Assembly: GCF_001998825.1 (NCBI RefSeq)
Contig: NZ_MLHG01000026.1
Coordinates: 35,796-99,795 of the forward strand
Origin: Rodentibacter mrazii
GTDB lineage: Bacteria; Pseudomonadota; Gammaproteobacteria; Enterobacterales; Pasteurellaceae
Reading direction: 5' to 3'
DNA: 64,000 bases
Positions 8,028 through 16,641 of the stretch are shown piece after piece. Each line of letters starts with the position of its first letter. The stretch's first letter is position 1. The position numbers were made by a program, and so were the translations under genes. The notes under the pieces were generated by a model. It saw nothing but the letters and a program-made list of their open reading frames with translations, did no database searches and had not been told where the DNA came from.

Positions 8028-9413
8028 TTAGATCCACATAAAGTAGGCTGATCCGCCGATCACAGCGATACAGAATAAATTCAGGATAAAGCCGACTTTT
8101 GCCATATCAACTTGTTTAACATGTCCTGTTGAGAACACAATGGCATTAGGCGGTGTGGCGATAGGAAGCATAAAAGCACAGCTGGCGCCACAAGCAATAA
8201 TTGCTGCAAGTGCAATCGGTGGTAATCCCATAGATTGTGCGACAGAAATAATAATCGGTGTAATTAACGCAGCACTTGCCGTATTAGAGGTAAATTCCGT
8301 TAAGAAGATAATAAAGCTTGCGATCGCAAAGCAGAGTACCCAAAGTGGTTTTTCTTGTACAAATTGTACGATGGTATCTGCCATAATTTTACTTGCACCC
8401 GAATCTTTCATAACAATGCTGAGCGTTAAGCCGCCGCCAAATAGTAAAAGCACACCCCATTCCACCCGTTCTTGAATTTCTTTCCAGCTGGCAACCCCTG
8501 AAACACAAATTAAAATAACAACGAGAAGTGCAATAACCGTATCGAAATTTTCAATGTTTTTCGGTAGTGCTAAAAATTGACTGATCCATGGGTTAATAAT
8601 AGAGCCAAACAATAATAAAAGGGTCATAAAAATAAAAATACCAAGGGTAAGTATGTTTTTTTGATTGAGTTCTACTTTTTCGATTGACGGTGAGAACTCG
8701 ACAGAAAAGTCAGGACGTAAAATCACCCATAATGCGAAAATCATAGATGGGATTAAGAGCAACATTACAGGAAATCCATAAGCTAACCATTCTGTAAAAG
8801 TTACCTGAATTTGAGAAGCTAAAATGGCGTTAGGAGCACTACCGACAAGTGTTCCGATTCCGCCAATATTTGCACTAAATGCCATTCCAAGTAATACAAA
8901 ACAATAGAGGCGATAATTTTTTTGGGCATTAATGCCCTTTAGCATGCCCACAGTAAGAGGTAACATCATGGCTGCGACGGCGGTATTATTTATCCACATA
9001 GAAAGAAAAATTGTCACGCCAAACAGATAAGCGACAGATAATTTTAAATTGCCTTTCGCTAGGCGGATAATATAGTTAGCGATAATTTTGTCGAGATTCT
9101 GAATTTGTAGAACTGCGGCGACAACAAATCCACCAAAAAACATATAAATAATAGGGGTTGAAAAAGGTGCTAGTGCTTTTTGTGTATTAATCAATCCCAA
9201 ACCAATAGCAACTATCGGCACCATAAGTGATGTTACGGTAATATTAAATGCTTCGGTCAGCCATAAAATCCCGACAAAGATAAGTAAAGCAAGACCACGA
9301 TTTTCTTGTGGGGAGAAAGGGAGATGCTTAATTAAAACAAGCATTAGAATAAAATCTAAGGCAAGGATAATTAAACTTTTATATTTGGAAAAATATGTTG
9401 TGTTTTTTTGCAT
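8028..9413 (-). CDS. DASS/SLC13-family sodium:dicarboxylate or anion symporter
   Basis: Inner-membrane transporter of the divalent anion:Na+ symporter family (VcINDY-like), 461 residues with about 11 hydrophobic segments. The two re-entrant hairpin signatures are visible: INNTAVAAMM in the N-terminal half and TSNTASAALITP in the C-terminal half, matching the SNT motifs that bind substrate carboxylate and sodium. The likely substrates are C4-dicarboxylates or citrate, but this is family inference. I use the ATG at 9413, because GGAGG lies seven bases upstream, whereas the longer frame would start at TTG. Confidence 0.85.
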   Translation of the reverse strand: MQKNTTYFSKYKSLIILALDFILMLVLIKHLPFSPQENRGLALLIFVGILWLTEAFNITVTSLMVPIVAIGLGLINTQKALAPFSTPIIYMFFGGFVVAAVLQIQNLDKIIANYIIRLAKGNLKLSVAYLFGVTIFLSMWINNTAVAAMMLPLTVGMLKGINAQKNYRLYCFVLLGMAFSANIGGIGTLVGSAPNAILASQIQVTFTEWLAYGFPVMLLLIPSMIFALWVILRPDFSVEFSPSIEKVELNQKNILTLGIFIFMTLLLLFGSIINPWISQFLALPKNIENFDTVIALLVVILICVSGVASWKEIQERVEWGVLLLFGGGLTLSIVMKDSGASKIMADTIVQFVQEKPLWVLCFAIASFIIFLTEFTSNTASAALITPIIISVAQSMGLPPIALAAIIACGASCAFMLPIATPPNAIVFSTGHVKQVDMAKVGFILNLFCIAVIGGSAYFMWI

Positions 9414-9542
9414 TGTCAAACCTCCATAATGAAGCCTTTTGTTATAAGATTGTATATTTTTCAGCTAAGCTTTTAACAGAATTTATAATTTAGATCAAAT
9501 GGTTTTAACAAATTATGGATGGTTAAAAAGAGCGGTCAAATT

Positions 9543-9738
9543 TTCATATGAATTCGGCATTTTGTAGCAGTTGCACAAATCTGTTTTTTGGTTAGCTTGT
9601 AGGGACACACTGCGTGTGTCCGAATTTTAACCTATTGAAATGATTTGATTTTATAACGGACGCACGCAGTGTGTCCCTACACGTCGTTGAAATTTCTATT
9701 TTTGTGCATTTGCTACATAATACCGCATGAATTTGTGA
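9543..9738. repeat. Nested palindromic element, MITE- or REP-like
   Basis: Outer imperfect arms of about 36 bp (9543-9579 and 9701-9738; shared core TGTAGCA..TGCACAAA) enclose inner 24-bp arms at 9599-9622 and 9657-9680 that agree at 23 of 24 positions (GTAGGGACACACTGCGTG...). Each inner arm is itself a palindrome (GGACACAC..GTGTGTCC). Total about 196 bp with no coding capacity. The form suggests a non-autonomous mobile or extragenic repeat; other copies would lie outside this window. Confidence 0.65.
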
Positions 9739-9950
9739 AATTGCCCTGCATTTTATAGCAAACACATAAAATAAAAAATTTATACAAAATGTAGACGTTG
9801 AGTGCGTATTCTAAGCACAGTGCTTGATAACCGACAGTCTTGTCATTAAATGTAACGGTACGGTTTACAAAGCAAAACTTTATTTTACGCCAACCTCCGG
9901 ATAAATTAGCTCATATCAAAGCGTATTTAGGTGACTCATTTTTATCAAGT

Positions 9951-9983
9951 AAAAAAGGCTTGGGAAATCCCGAGCCTTTTTGT
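9951..9983. terminator. Bidirectional terminator downstream of mdaB remnant
   Basis: AAAAAAGGCTTGGG and TCCCGAGCCTTTTT arms around a short AAA loop, with A- and T-runs on both sides. It would end the minus-strand mdaB transcript. Confidence 0.8.
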
Positions 9984-10022
9984 TTTTGATGTTAAGCCTT
10001 GATTTAGTGATGAACGCCAATA

Positions 10023-10594
10023 TTAACCAAAGACGCGATTTAAATGTGCTTTGTAATCAGCGATGTATTTTGGTACATCAGGTGATTTAATCACATCATT
10101 ACATATAAATGTCGGTAAGCGCTCGGTAATGCCAATAAACTCATTGGCTTTATGGAAATGTAAATAAACACCATCTACACCTTGTGCTTCAAAGAAATCC
10201 CCTTCACGGGTAAAAGCTTCTATCGGTGCATTCCAAGTAAGCGAAAGCATATGTTTTTTACCTCCCAATAAACCGCCTGTGCCGTATCCCTCTGTTGGAT
10301 TAACACGGTGACGACCATCGCTTTGATATAATTTGCCGTGTCCTGCGGTAAATACCTCGTCAATGTATTTTTTTACCGTCCAAGGTTCGCCCATCCACCA
10401 GCCGGGCATTTGCCAAATTACCGCATCCATCCATAAAAATTTTTCGATTTCAGCCGTAATATCATAGCCCTGCTCAATGACAGTTTCTTGTACTTGATGT
10501 CCCAAGTTTGCCAACACTTCACGTGCTGTGGCGTGCAGGGTATGGTTTAATTGCCCGTTAGAATGTTTCCACCGTCTAATAATAAAATGTTCAT
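10023..10594 (-). pseudogene. mdaB: Frameshifted mdaB (NADPH:quinone reductase, flavodoxin fold)
   Basis: Intact members reduce quinones with two electrons, using FAD. The conserved body (10023-10517) is very close to E. coli MdaB, including DAVIWQMPGWWMGEPWTVKK, GKKHMLSLTWNAP and VYLHFHKANEF. The start is broken. From the ATG at 10594, which has AGGAG upstream, the frame reads MNILLLDGGNILTGN and stops. The rest (KHSNGQLNHTLHATAREVLANLGH) is in another frame, and the family's GGxxFxHSNG loop is missing bases. So a small out-of-frame deletion lies near 10562-10570. A GTG start at 10517 would lose the nucleotide-binding N-terminus and is unlikely to give a working enzyme. Confidence 0.8.
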
Positions 10595-10738
10595 TATGCT
10601 CTCCTGATAGATTTAATAATAGATTAAGCGGTTAGATTTTTTGATTATTTGGTGTTAGCACAATACCCTAGATATCCAATTTTGTATATCTCCGATATTG
10701 TGCCAAAACTTCTTCAAAATTAACCGCTCTTTTAGTCA

Positions 10739-12793
10739 TTAGAATGCATATTTTACATTCATTCCAATGTTAAAGTTGCGTTTTAGTGCCGGTTCGTAGT
10801 AGCGACTGCTGATATCGTTGATGACCACATTGGCATAATCTTTATCGAATAGATTATTGACACGCAAGTGGTGATCAATCTGCCAGTTACCTTTTTCCCA
10901 CAAGTAGCCCGCATAAGCTCCCACTACGGTGTAGCTTGGGGCGTATTCGCTGTTCGCATTATTGACCGCTACTTTGCCGTGATAACGGGCATCTGCACCT
11001 ATACGCCAGCCTTTTTGGTCGTGCCAACCAAGGCTTGCGTAGGCACTATGTTTCGCTACGCCGGCAATACGATTGCCTTGGGTAATATTCGTTCTGACAG
11101 TTTGGCGGAAGCGAGCATCCACAAAGGTATAGCTTAATTGCATTTTTAAATCTTGCCAAAGCGTACCGTTCCAAGCTAATTCCGCACCTTGTCGGCGGGT
11201 TTTACCGGCATTGTGGAAGGTTGCCCGACCGCCCATTGTGCCTGCTGAAAAAATATCATCTTTGCTGTCGGTACGATAAAGTGCCATAGTTAGCATACCG
11301 TCACCTAAGCCTCGCTTCAGACCGATTTCATAATTATCCGTGGTAAGCGGTTTGAGGTCGAAATTCAAGCCGGATTGCCCGTCCGGTCGATAACTTAACT
11401 CTAAAAATGTGCCTGTTTCAAAGCCACGGCTGTAAGAGGCGTAGAGATTGGTATCTGCCAGCCCTTGCCAACTTAGCCCAATATTTGGAAGCCATTTTTC
11501 ATCTTTTTTGTGTCCGCTGTCATCACCGTTGCGAAGATAGTGATCCTTTGATTTAAACGTGGTTGTGCTGTATCGCAAACCACTGTGAAACAACCAATTC
11601 GGCAAGAATGTCCATTGTGCTTGCACATACGGATCGAGGTTGTAAATTTTATTGGTTTCATCACGGCGTAAAGTGCCTTTTATCCCATTGATCCTGCCGT
11701 TAAAATTTTCATAGCCTTTACGTTTGTCTTGCATATAGTCGAATGCCACACCTGTGATCACATTAAAGTTGTTGGCAAAATCGTGTTGTAAATGCACATC
11801 TGTACCTGCATAATAGCGAGTGAAGTCAATCACACCGCCAGCGTGCCCAGCGTTACGGATTTGGGTAACGCGAGGAATGGGCAAATACTGCTCAAGACGG
11901 CGTTCACCAAGGTAGGCGGTCAAATTCAAGCGGTTTTTTTCATCTAATTTTTGGTGATAACTCAAGCCAAGTTGAGTTTGACGTACATTTTTGCGTGCAT
12001 TAAACATTTCAAGATTCGTCGCAACCTGATTACGGTTTTCTTTCCATTGTTCATAGCTTAATGCGCCCGGATCTTGCGCTTTAATATCACTATGGTTGAA
12101 AGTAATGCTTACTTCCGCTTGATTTTCTGTTGTCCAATCCACTTTAAAATTGACTTGATTTTTACGTGCGGCGCTGTGATCACGTTCGCCTTTGGTAGTG
12201 AACCGATTAACGCTCAATACATACGCAGGCATATATTTATTGTCGCCTCCGCCTTGCGCTTTTAAGGCGTAATGCCATGTACCATTGCTACCACCGTCCA
12301 CGCTGGTTTCAATACTCGGTGGGTTTTGTCCTTTTTGGCTATGCACTAAAATCGTGCCGGCGGATGAATTACCATAAAGGGAGGAAAACGGTCCTTTGAG
12401 CATTTCAATACGTCCTAGGGAATTAAGATCAATGTGGGACGTTACCCCTTGACCGTCCGGCATTGTGGCGGGAATGCCATCCACATATAACCGTACGCCG
12501 CGCACACCCATACGAGAACCGCGCGTAGAAAGATTAATATCTTGTGCATAATTATGCCGATCCACGGCTACCAAACCGGCAATCCCTTGCAAGGCTTCGC
12601 TTAAGCTGATATTCATTCCGCTTTTTTGGCGCACACCCTCTCCTTCAATCACATCAATGGAAGCAGGAGTACTAAAAGGGTTCATTTCTGTGCGAATAGC
12701 GGTTACGGTAATTTCATCTAATGCTGTTTCATCGTTGGCAAAACTATTGACTGCACTAAAGGCAATCAACGTTGCGATAACCGTTTTCTTCAT
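10739..12793 (-). CDS. TonB-dependent outer-membrane receptor, PqqU (YncD)-like
   Basis: Gated outer-membrane beta-barrel, 684 residues. It has a signal peptide ending SFA (1-19), TonB box DEITVTA (26-32), plug domain to about residue 150, and a barrel ending in NVKYAF with the terminal Phe. It strongly resembles E. coli YncD, now called PqqU and reported to import pyrroloquinoline quinone. Shared stretches include NYAQDINLSTRG, RLYVDGIPATMPDGQG, RADGQSGMNF-like RPDGQSGLNF, and AGKTRRQGAELAW. The gene beside it encodes a PQQ-dependent dehydrogenase, which supports PQQ as the ligand. It follows that gene by 91 bp with a weak hairpin between. No Fur box was seen, so an iron-siderophore role is less likely. 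Confidence 0.82.
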   Translation of the reverse strand: MKKTVIATLIAFSAVNSFANDETALDEITVTAIRTEMNPFSTPASIDVIEGEGVRQKSGMNISLSEALQGIAGLVAVDRHNYAQDINLSTRGSRMGVRGVRLYVDGIPATMPDGQGVTSHIDLNSLGRIEMLKGPFSSLYGNSSAGTILVHSQKGQNPPSIETSVDGGSNGTWHYALKAQGGGDNKYMPAYVLSVNRFTTKGERDHSAARKNQVNFKVDWTTENQAEVSITFNHSDIKAQDPGALSYEQWKENRNQVATNLEMFNARKNVRQTQLGLSYHQKLDEKNRLNLTAYLGERRLEQYLPIPRVTQIRNAGHAGGVIDFTRYYAGTDVHLQHDFANNFNVITGVAFDYMQDKRKGYENFNGRINGIKGTLRRDETNKIYNLDPYVQAQWTFLPNWLFHSGLRYSTTTFKSKDHYLRNGDDSGHKKDEKWLPNIGLSWQGLADTNLYASYSRGFETGTFLELSYRPDGQSGLNFDLKPLTTDNYEIGLKRGLGDGMLTMALYRTDSKDDIFSAGTMGGRATFHNAGKTRRQGAELAWNGTLWQDLKMQLSYTFVDARFRQTVRTNITQGNRIAGVAKHSAYASLGWHDQKGWRIGADARYHGKVAVNNANSEYAPSYTVVGAYAGYLWEKGNWQIDHHLRVNNLFDKDYANVVINDISSRYYEPALKRNFNIGMNVKYAF

Positions 12794-12811
12794 TTGCTTA
12801 TCCTTTAAAAG

Positions 12812-12835
12812 AAAGGCATCTTTGAAGATGCCTTG
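12812..12835 (-). terminator. Hairpin between dehydrogenase and receptor genes
   Basis: AAGGCATC and GATGCCTT arms around a 6-nt loop, followed on the minus strand by TTTCTTTT. It lies directly before the receptor's ribosome site (AAGGAT). It may reduce read-through from the dehydrogenase gene into the receptor gene. Confidence 0.55.
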
Positions 12836-12884
12836 AAATATTTACAAATTTTGGTCAATATCCGACCGTTTGTGAGAGTTAGGA

Positions 12885-14276
12885 TTATTTATCGGTGTAT
12901 TCAAACACGATAATTGCACCTTTATTTTGCATTTCAGTGTTCGGCTTGCTGTTTTTACCTAAACCGTAACCGACCGCATCGGTCGCCACATAGATTTTGC
13001 GTGTGTCCGGACTGATTACTGCATTACGGTAACGGTTATCGGTTTTGAAGTGTTTACTGAAATCGCCTTGTACTTGTTCTGATTTGCCATCCAATTTCAC
13101 ACGATAAATCGCACCGCTTTTTAAGGTTGTGATTAACAAGGAATTTTGCCATTCCTTGATCGCACCGTCTTTCGGATAGTAAATTATGCTTGACGGAGCA
13201 ATCGTCGGCCAGCATAAAAATGCCAACTTACCGCAGTTTTCATCGGAGTAGTTATAATCTGTCGGCACAGTAAAGAAGGTTTTTTGCGGTGCTTTAAAGT
13301 TTGGGGCATTAAATTCACTTTCTTGGTGAACCGGTACGCCTTCCGGAATGACATTAGAATCAAATTTCGCTTGTAATTCTTTCGGTGCTTTAAACCATTC
13401 GGCGTAAACATAAGCTTCGTTATCTTTATAACCTGCAACATTCGGCCAGCCATAGTTACCGCCTTTTTCAATACGGTTTAATTCATCATCGCTGGACGGG
13501 CCGTGCTCCACTGCAAATAATTTATCACCAACAAAGGCTAAACCTTGTGTGTTACGGAAACCGTAAGCGTAAACGTGACTTTTTACGCCGTTTAATTCCG
13601 GGTTATCCGCAGGAATTGAGCCATCTACATTTAAGCGTAGAATTTTACCCGGATAAAGTGAATAATCTTTGTTTGCAACCTGCTCAGCTGTTGGTAAGTG
13701 CTGTGATTGAATTTCTTTATCAACATGTTTACCTTGCCCGAAACCCTGATCGCCAATGGTGTAGAATAATGTACCGTCCGGCGCAAAACGTAAACGTCCT
13801 GAATTGTGGTCGCCACTTGCCGGCAATTTATCAATAACAATGGTTTCATTTGCCAATTTATTGGCTTTTTCATCGTAAGTTAAACGAACAATGCGCGCGA
13901 ATTTTTTGTCGCCTTCATTATACGTGTAGGCGGTATAAAGATAGTTTTCACCTTTACCGGATAAAAATTCCGGTGCAAGGGCTAACCCTAACACGCCTTG
14001 ATGTGGAGGAGCGGAGAAGGCGTTTTCAAAATGATATAAAACAGTACGTTTTCCGCTTTTTGGATCGATTTTAACAATATTCTTGCCTTGACGCTCGGTA
14101 ATCCAAAGTTGGGTATCCTTACCCCAAAGCATTTCCCAAGGGCTTTCCAAGCCATCGACTAATACGGTTGCGTTAAATTGTTCGGCAATATCCACTTTAT
14201 CGCCGGCTTTCGCATAAAGATTGTTGCTTGTTAAAGTTAATGCGCCCAATGCAAGCGCAAGTGCTGTTTTTTTCAT
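12885..14276 (-). CDS. Soluble PQQ-dependent glucose/aldose dehydrogenase (sGDH type)
   Basis: Periplasmic quinoprotein oxidising aldoses to lactones with PQQ and calcium. It has 463 residues with a signal peptide ending LYA (1-22). It aligns closely with Acinetobacter sGDH. Residues equivalent to that enzyme's active site are visible: Gln93 (HQGVLG), Asp156-His157 (SGDHNSGR, the catalytic base), Arg241-Asn242 (GFRNTQGLAF), calcium loop HGPSSDDELN (258-267), Lys386 (TTLKSGAIYR), and Arg415/Arg417 (DNRYRNA). Long shared stretches include GGNYGWPNVAGYKD. No PQQ synthesis gene (pqqA-E) is in the window, so the apoenzyme must get its cofactor from outside. It is followed by the PqqU-like receptor. 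Confidence 0.88.
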   Translation of the reverse strand: MKKTALALALGALTLTSNNLYAKAGDKVDIAEQFNATVLVDGLESPWEMLWGKDTQLWITERQGKNIVKIDPKSGKRTVLYHFENAFSAPPHQGVLGLALAPEFLSGKGENYLYTAYTYNEGDKKFARIVRLTYDEKANKLANETIVIDKLPASGDHNSGRLRFAPDGTLFYTIGDQGFGQGKHVDKEIQSQHLPTAEQVANKDYSLYPGKILRLNVDGSIPADNPELNGVKSHVYAYGFRNTQGLAFVGDKLFAVEHGPSSDDELNRIEKGGNYGWPNVAGYKDNEAYVYAEWFKAPKELQAKFDSNVIPEGVPVHQESEFNAPNFKAPQKTFFTVPTDYNYSDENCGKLAFLCWPTIAPSSIIYYPKDGAIKEWQNSLLITTLKSGAIYRVKLDGKSEQVQGDFSKHFKTDNRYRNAVISPDTRKIYVATDAVGYGLGKNSKPNTEMQNKGAIIVFEYTDK

Positions 14277-14465
14277 TTAATCTCCTAAATAAGATTATGG
14301 TTGATAAAATTACCGAGTAAAAGTGCGGTCGGAAAATACAATGGATTTTAGACATTGAATTTACCAACCGACCAAAATCAAGGCGCACATTCTAATGATT
14401 TATAAAATACTGGAAAAGAGGTTTTGCAAATGAGCGGTCATCACCGCTCACTATTTACTATCTTA

Positions 14466-15188
14466 TTACGCTATGGCGACTTCCATTGGGATTTCCATCA
14501 ACAAAATTTCGGCATCATCTGTTGCTTCTACATTGAAGTTTTCTATATCCCAAACCCCTAAACCATCACGTTCGGTAAGATCGAAACCAGCTATTTTTGC
14601 TGAGCCTTTGATCACAAACGCATAGACACCGTTTTTTGTATCATTTAGGCGATATTCTTTCACTGTGCCTTTGTCAAATTTTGCCAAGTTAAACCACGCA
14701 TTTTGGTGAATCCACACACCTTCATCGTTTGCATTTGGCGAAAGAATTTGTTGGAAATCATTTGGTTTTGCGTCTTCCGCAAGGCTAATTTGTTGATAAC
14801 GAGGCTCAACATTGCGTTTGTTTGGGAAGACCCAAATTTGTAAAAATTTCACCGGCGTATCCGCGTTCGGATTCATTTCACTATGGGTAATTCCTGTACC
14901 TGCTGACATCACCTGAATATCGCCATGGCGAATCACACTGCCGTTTCCCATACTGTCACGATGTGCTAAATCACCACTTAACGGAATGGAAATGATCTCC
15001 ATATTATCGTGTGGATGTGTAACAAAGCCACGACCACCTTCAACGAAGTCATCGTTAATCACCCGTAATGCCCCAAAATGAATGCGGTCAGGATCATAGT
15101 AGTTTGCAAAACTAAAAGTATGACGACTTTTTAACCAACCGTGATCCGCATTGCCACGAGAATTTGCAGAATGAAATACAGTTTTCAT
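14466..15188 (-). CDS. Pirin-family protein (YhhW-like quercetin dioxygenase type)
   Basis: Bicupin metalloprotein of the pirin family, 240 residues (E. coli YhhW 231). The N-terminal cupin carries the metal ligands in THPHDNMEIIS (His at about 58 and 60) and in GTGITHSEMN (His about 102, Glu about 104). E. coli YhhW cleaves quercetin in vitro, but the physiological role is uncertain. Family signature GWLKSRHTFSFANYYDP is at residues 17-33. It stands alone between the sGDH gene and nrdB, both on the same strand, with separate terminators. Confidence 0.88.
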   Translation of the reverse strand: MKTVFHSANSRGNADHGWLKSRHTFSFANYYDPDRIHFGALRVINDDFVEGGRGFVTHPHDNMEIISIPLSGDLAHRDSMGNGSVIRHGDIQVMSAGTGITHSEMNPNADTPVKFLQIWVFPNKRNVEPRYQQISLAEDAKPNDFQQILSPNANDEGVWIHQNAWFNLAKFDKGTVKEYRLNDTKNGVYAFVIKGSAKIAGFDLTERDGLGVWDIENFNVEATDDAEILLMEIPMEVAIA

Positions 15189-15378
15189 AAATATTCCTTA
15201 ACTTTTTAAAAATGAGTTGCACACGCTGTGCGTTGATGTGGCATATATTACACTTTCCTGAAAAAAGAAAAATATGGTTTTTATTAAAAGATTATTTATT
15301 AATAGTAAATAATTGAAGAGGGATTATTTGAGTATTTTTGGATTCTTATCAGGTAGAACATAAGATTAATTGGGAATA

Positions 15379-15410
15379 TAAAAAAGAGCCGGCAAAGCCA
15401 GCTCTTTTAT
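15379..15410 (-). terminator. Terminator of nrdAB
   Basis: AAAAGAGC(T/C)GGC arms around a short TTTG loop at 15385-15408, with a T-run on the minus strand, 35 bp after the nrdB stop. Confidence 0.85.
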
Positions 15411-15444
15411 CGACTAAATAAACCTAAAATTGTGTTCAGTGCAA

Positions 15445-16575
15445 TTAAAGATCAAAATCGCCGAAATCGTTGGTATCGACTTTTGAGTCAATTTGTCCCA
15501 CAAGATAAGAACTCACTTCCACTTCTTGTGGTGCCACTTGCACGTTATCGGAAACCAACCAAGCGTTAATCCAAGGGATAGGGTTAGAACGCGCTTGGAA
15601 CGGCAACGGTAAACCAACGGCTTGCATACGAATGTTGGTGATATATTCCACATATTGCACCAAAATATCTTTGTTTAAACCAATCATTGAACCGTCTTTA
15701 AACAAATAATCCGCCCATTCTTTTTCCTGTTCTGCCGCAGCGAGGAATAAATCATAGGCTTCTTGTTTACATTCTTCGGCAATTTCTGCCATTTCAGGGT
15801 CGTCCTGACCCGCTGCCATAATGTTTAAAATATGCTGTGTACCAGTTAAATGTAAGGCTTCATCACGGGCGATAAATTTAATGATTTTTGCGTTACCTTC
15901 CATTAATTGGCGCTCCGCAAAAGCGAAAGAGCAAGCAAAAGACACATAGAAACGAATCGCCTCAAGGGCGTTCACACTCATTAGGCAAAGATAAAGTTGT
16001 CTTTTGAGGTTGCGCAAGGTGACGACACATTCTTTGCCGTCCACTGTGTAACTGCCTTCGCCGTACAAGCCATAAAGTTGGCTATCACGGATTAAATCAT
16101 CGTAGTAAGAAGAAATATCGCGCGCACGTTTGATAATTTCTTCGTTGGTAACGATGTCATCAAAAACGATAGACGGATCGTTCACAATATTACGAATAAT
16201 ATGGGTGTAGGAACGGCTGTGAATGGTTTCAGAGAACGTCCAAGTTTCAATCCAAGTTTCCAATTCAGGAATGGATACCAACGGTAACAGTGCCACGTTC
16301 GGGCTGCGACCTTGAATAGAATCCAATAAGGTCTGATATTTTAAGTTACTGATGAAAATATGTTTTTCATGTTCCGGTAAAGCCGCATAATCAATACGAT
16401 CCTGTGACACATCCACTTCTTCCGGACGCCAGAAGAAAGAAAGTTGTTTTTCAATGAGCTTTTCAAAAGTCTCATATTTTTGTTGATCGTAACGAGCAAC
16501 GTTGACATTCTGACCAAAGAACATCGGCTCTTTTAATTGGTCGTTTTTAGTTTGTGAGAAAGTGGTGTATGCCAT
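15445..16575 (-). CDS. nrdB: Class Ia ribonucleotide reductase, beta subunit
   Basis: Radical-generating subunit of aerobic ribonucleotide reductase, with a di-iron centre and a stable tyrosyl radical. It has 376 residues, identical in length to E. coli NrdB. Iron ligands Asp85, Glu116 and His119 and the radical Tyr123 (SRSYTHI) are present, together with the second ligand set around [18 protein letters not shown] and [13 protein letters not shown]. The C-terminal tail [10 protein letters not shown], which docks on NrdA, is intact. It lies 66 bp after nrdA, separated by an inverted uptake-signal pair. Confidence 0.97.
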   Translation of the reverse strand: MAYTTFSQTKNDQLKEPMFFGQNVNVARYDQQKYETFEKLIEKQLSFFWRPEEVDVSQDRIDYAALPEHEKHIFISNLKYQTLLDSIQGRSPNVALLPLVSIPELETWIETWTFSETIHSRSYTHIIRNIVNDPSIVFDDIVTNEEIIKRARDISSYYDDLIRDSQLYGLYGEGSYTVDGKECVVTLRNLKRQLYLCLMSVNALEAIRFYVSFACSFAFAERQLMEGNAKIIKFIARDEALHLTGTQHILNIMAAGQDDPEMAEIAEECKQEAYDLFLAAAEQEKEWADYLFKDGSMIGLNKDILVQYVEYITNIRMQAVGLPLPFQARSNPIPWINAWLVSDNVQVAPQEVEVSSYLVGQIDSKVDTNDFGDFDL

Positions 16576-16594
16576 TTGGGTTTCCTCTGTTTTT

Positions 16595-16630
16595 TAAAAA
16601 AGTGCGGTCGATTTTAACCGCACTTTTAAA
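16595..16630. terminator. Inverted uptake-signal hairpin between nrdA and nrdB
   Basis: AAAAGTGCGGT and ACCGCACTTTT arms, 8-nt loop. Between two genes that must be co-expressed, it may act as a partial attenuator or an mRNA stabiliser at the nrdA end. Confidence 0.55.
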
Positions 16631-16641
16631 GGTTTGATTAA

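Larger units (their letters stand above)
9414..10022. other. 609-bp gap without an intact gene
   Basis: Holds the DASS gene leader, the nested palindromic element at 9543-9738 and a terminator at 9951-9983. One 52-codon frame without a start (9831-9986) reads PTVLSLNVTVRF and later RQPPDKLAHIKAYLGDSF, which looks protein-like. It might be the tail of a lost gene, but I cannot identify it. No tRNA or riboswitch recognised. Confidence 0.5.

Noticed and set aside
12794..12884. Fur box before the TonB receptor
   Set aside because: No match to the 7-1-7 motif; supports a non-siderophore role instead.
13184..13873. Several 80-96 codon frames on both strands within the PQQ dehydrogenase gene
   Set aside because: All lie inside a gene with fully conserved active-site residues and have no family resemblance.
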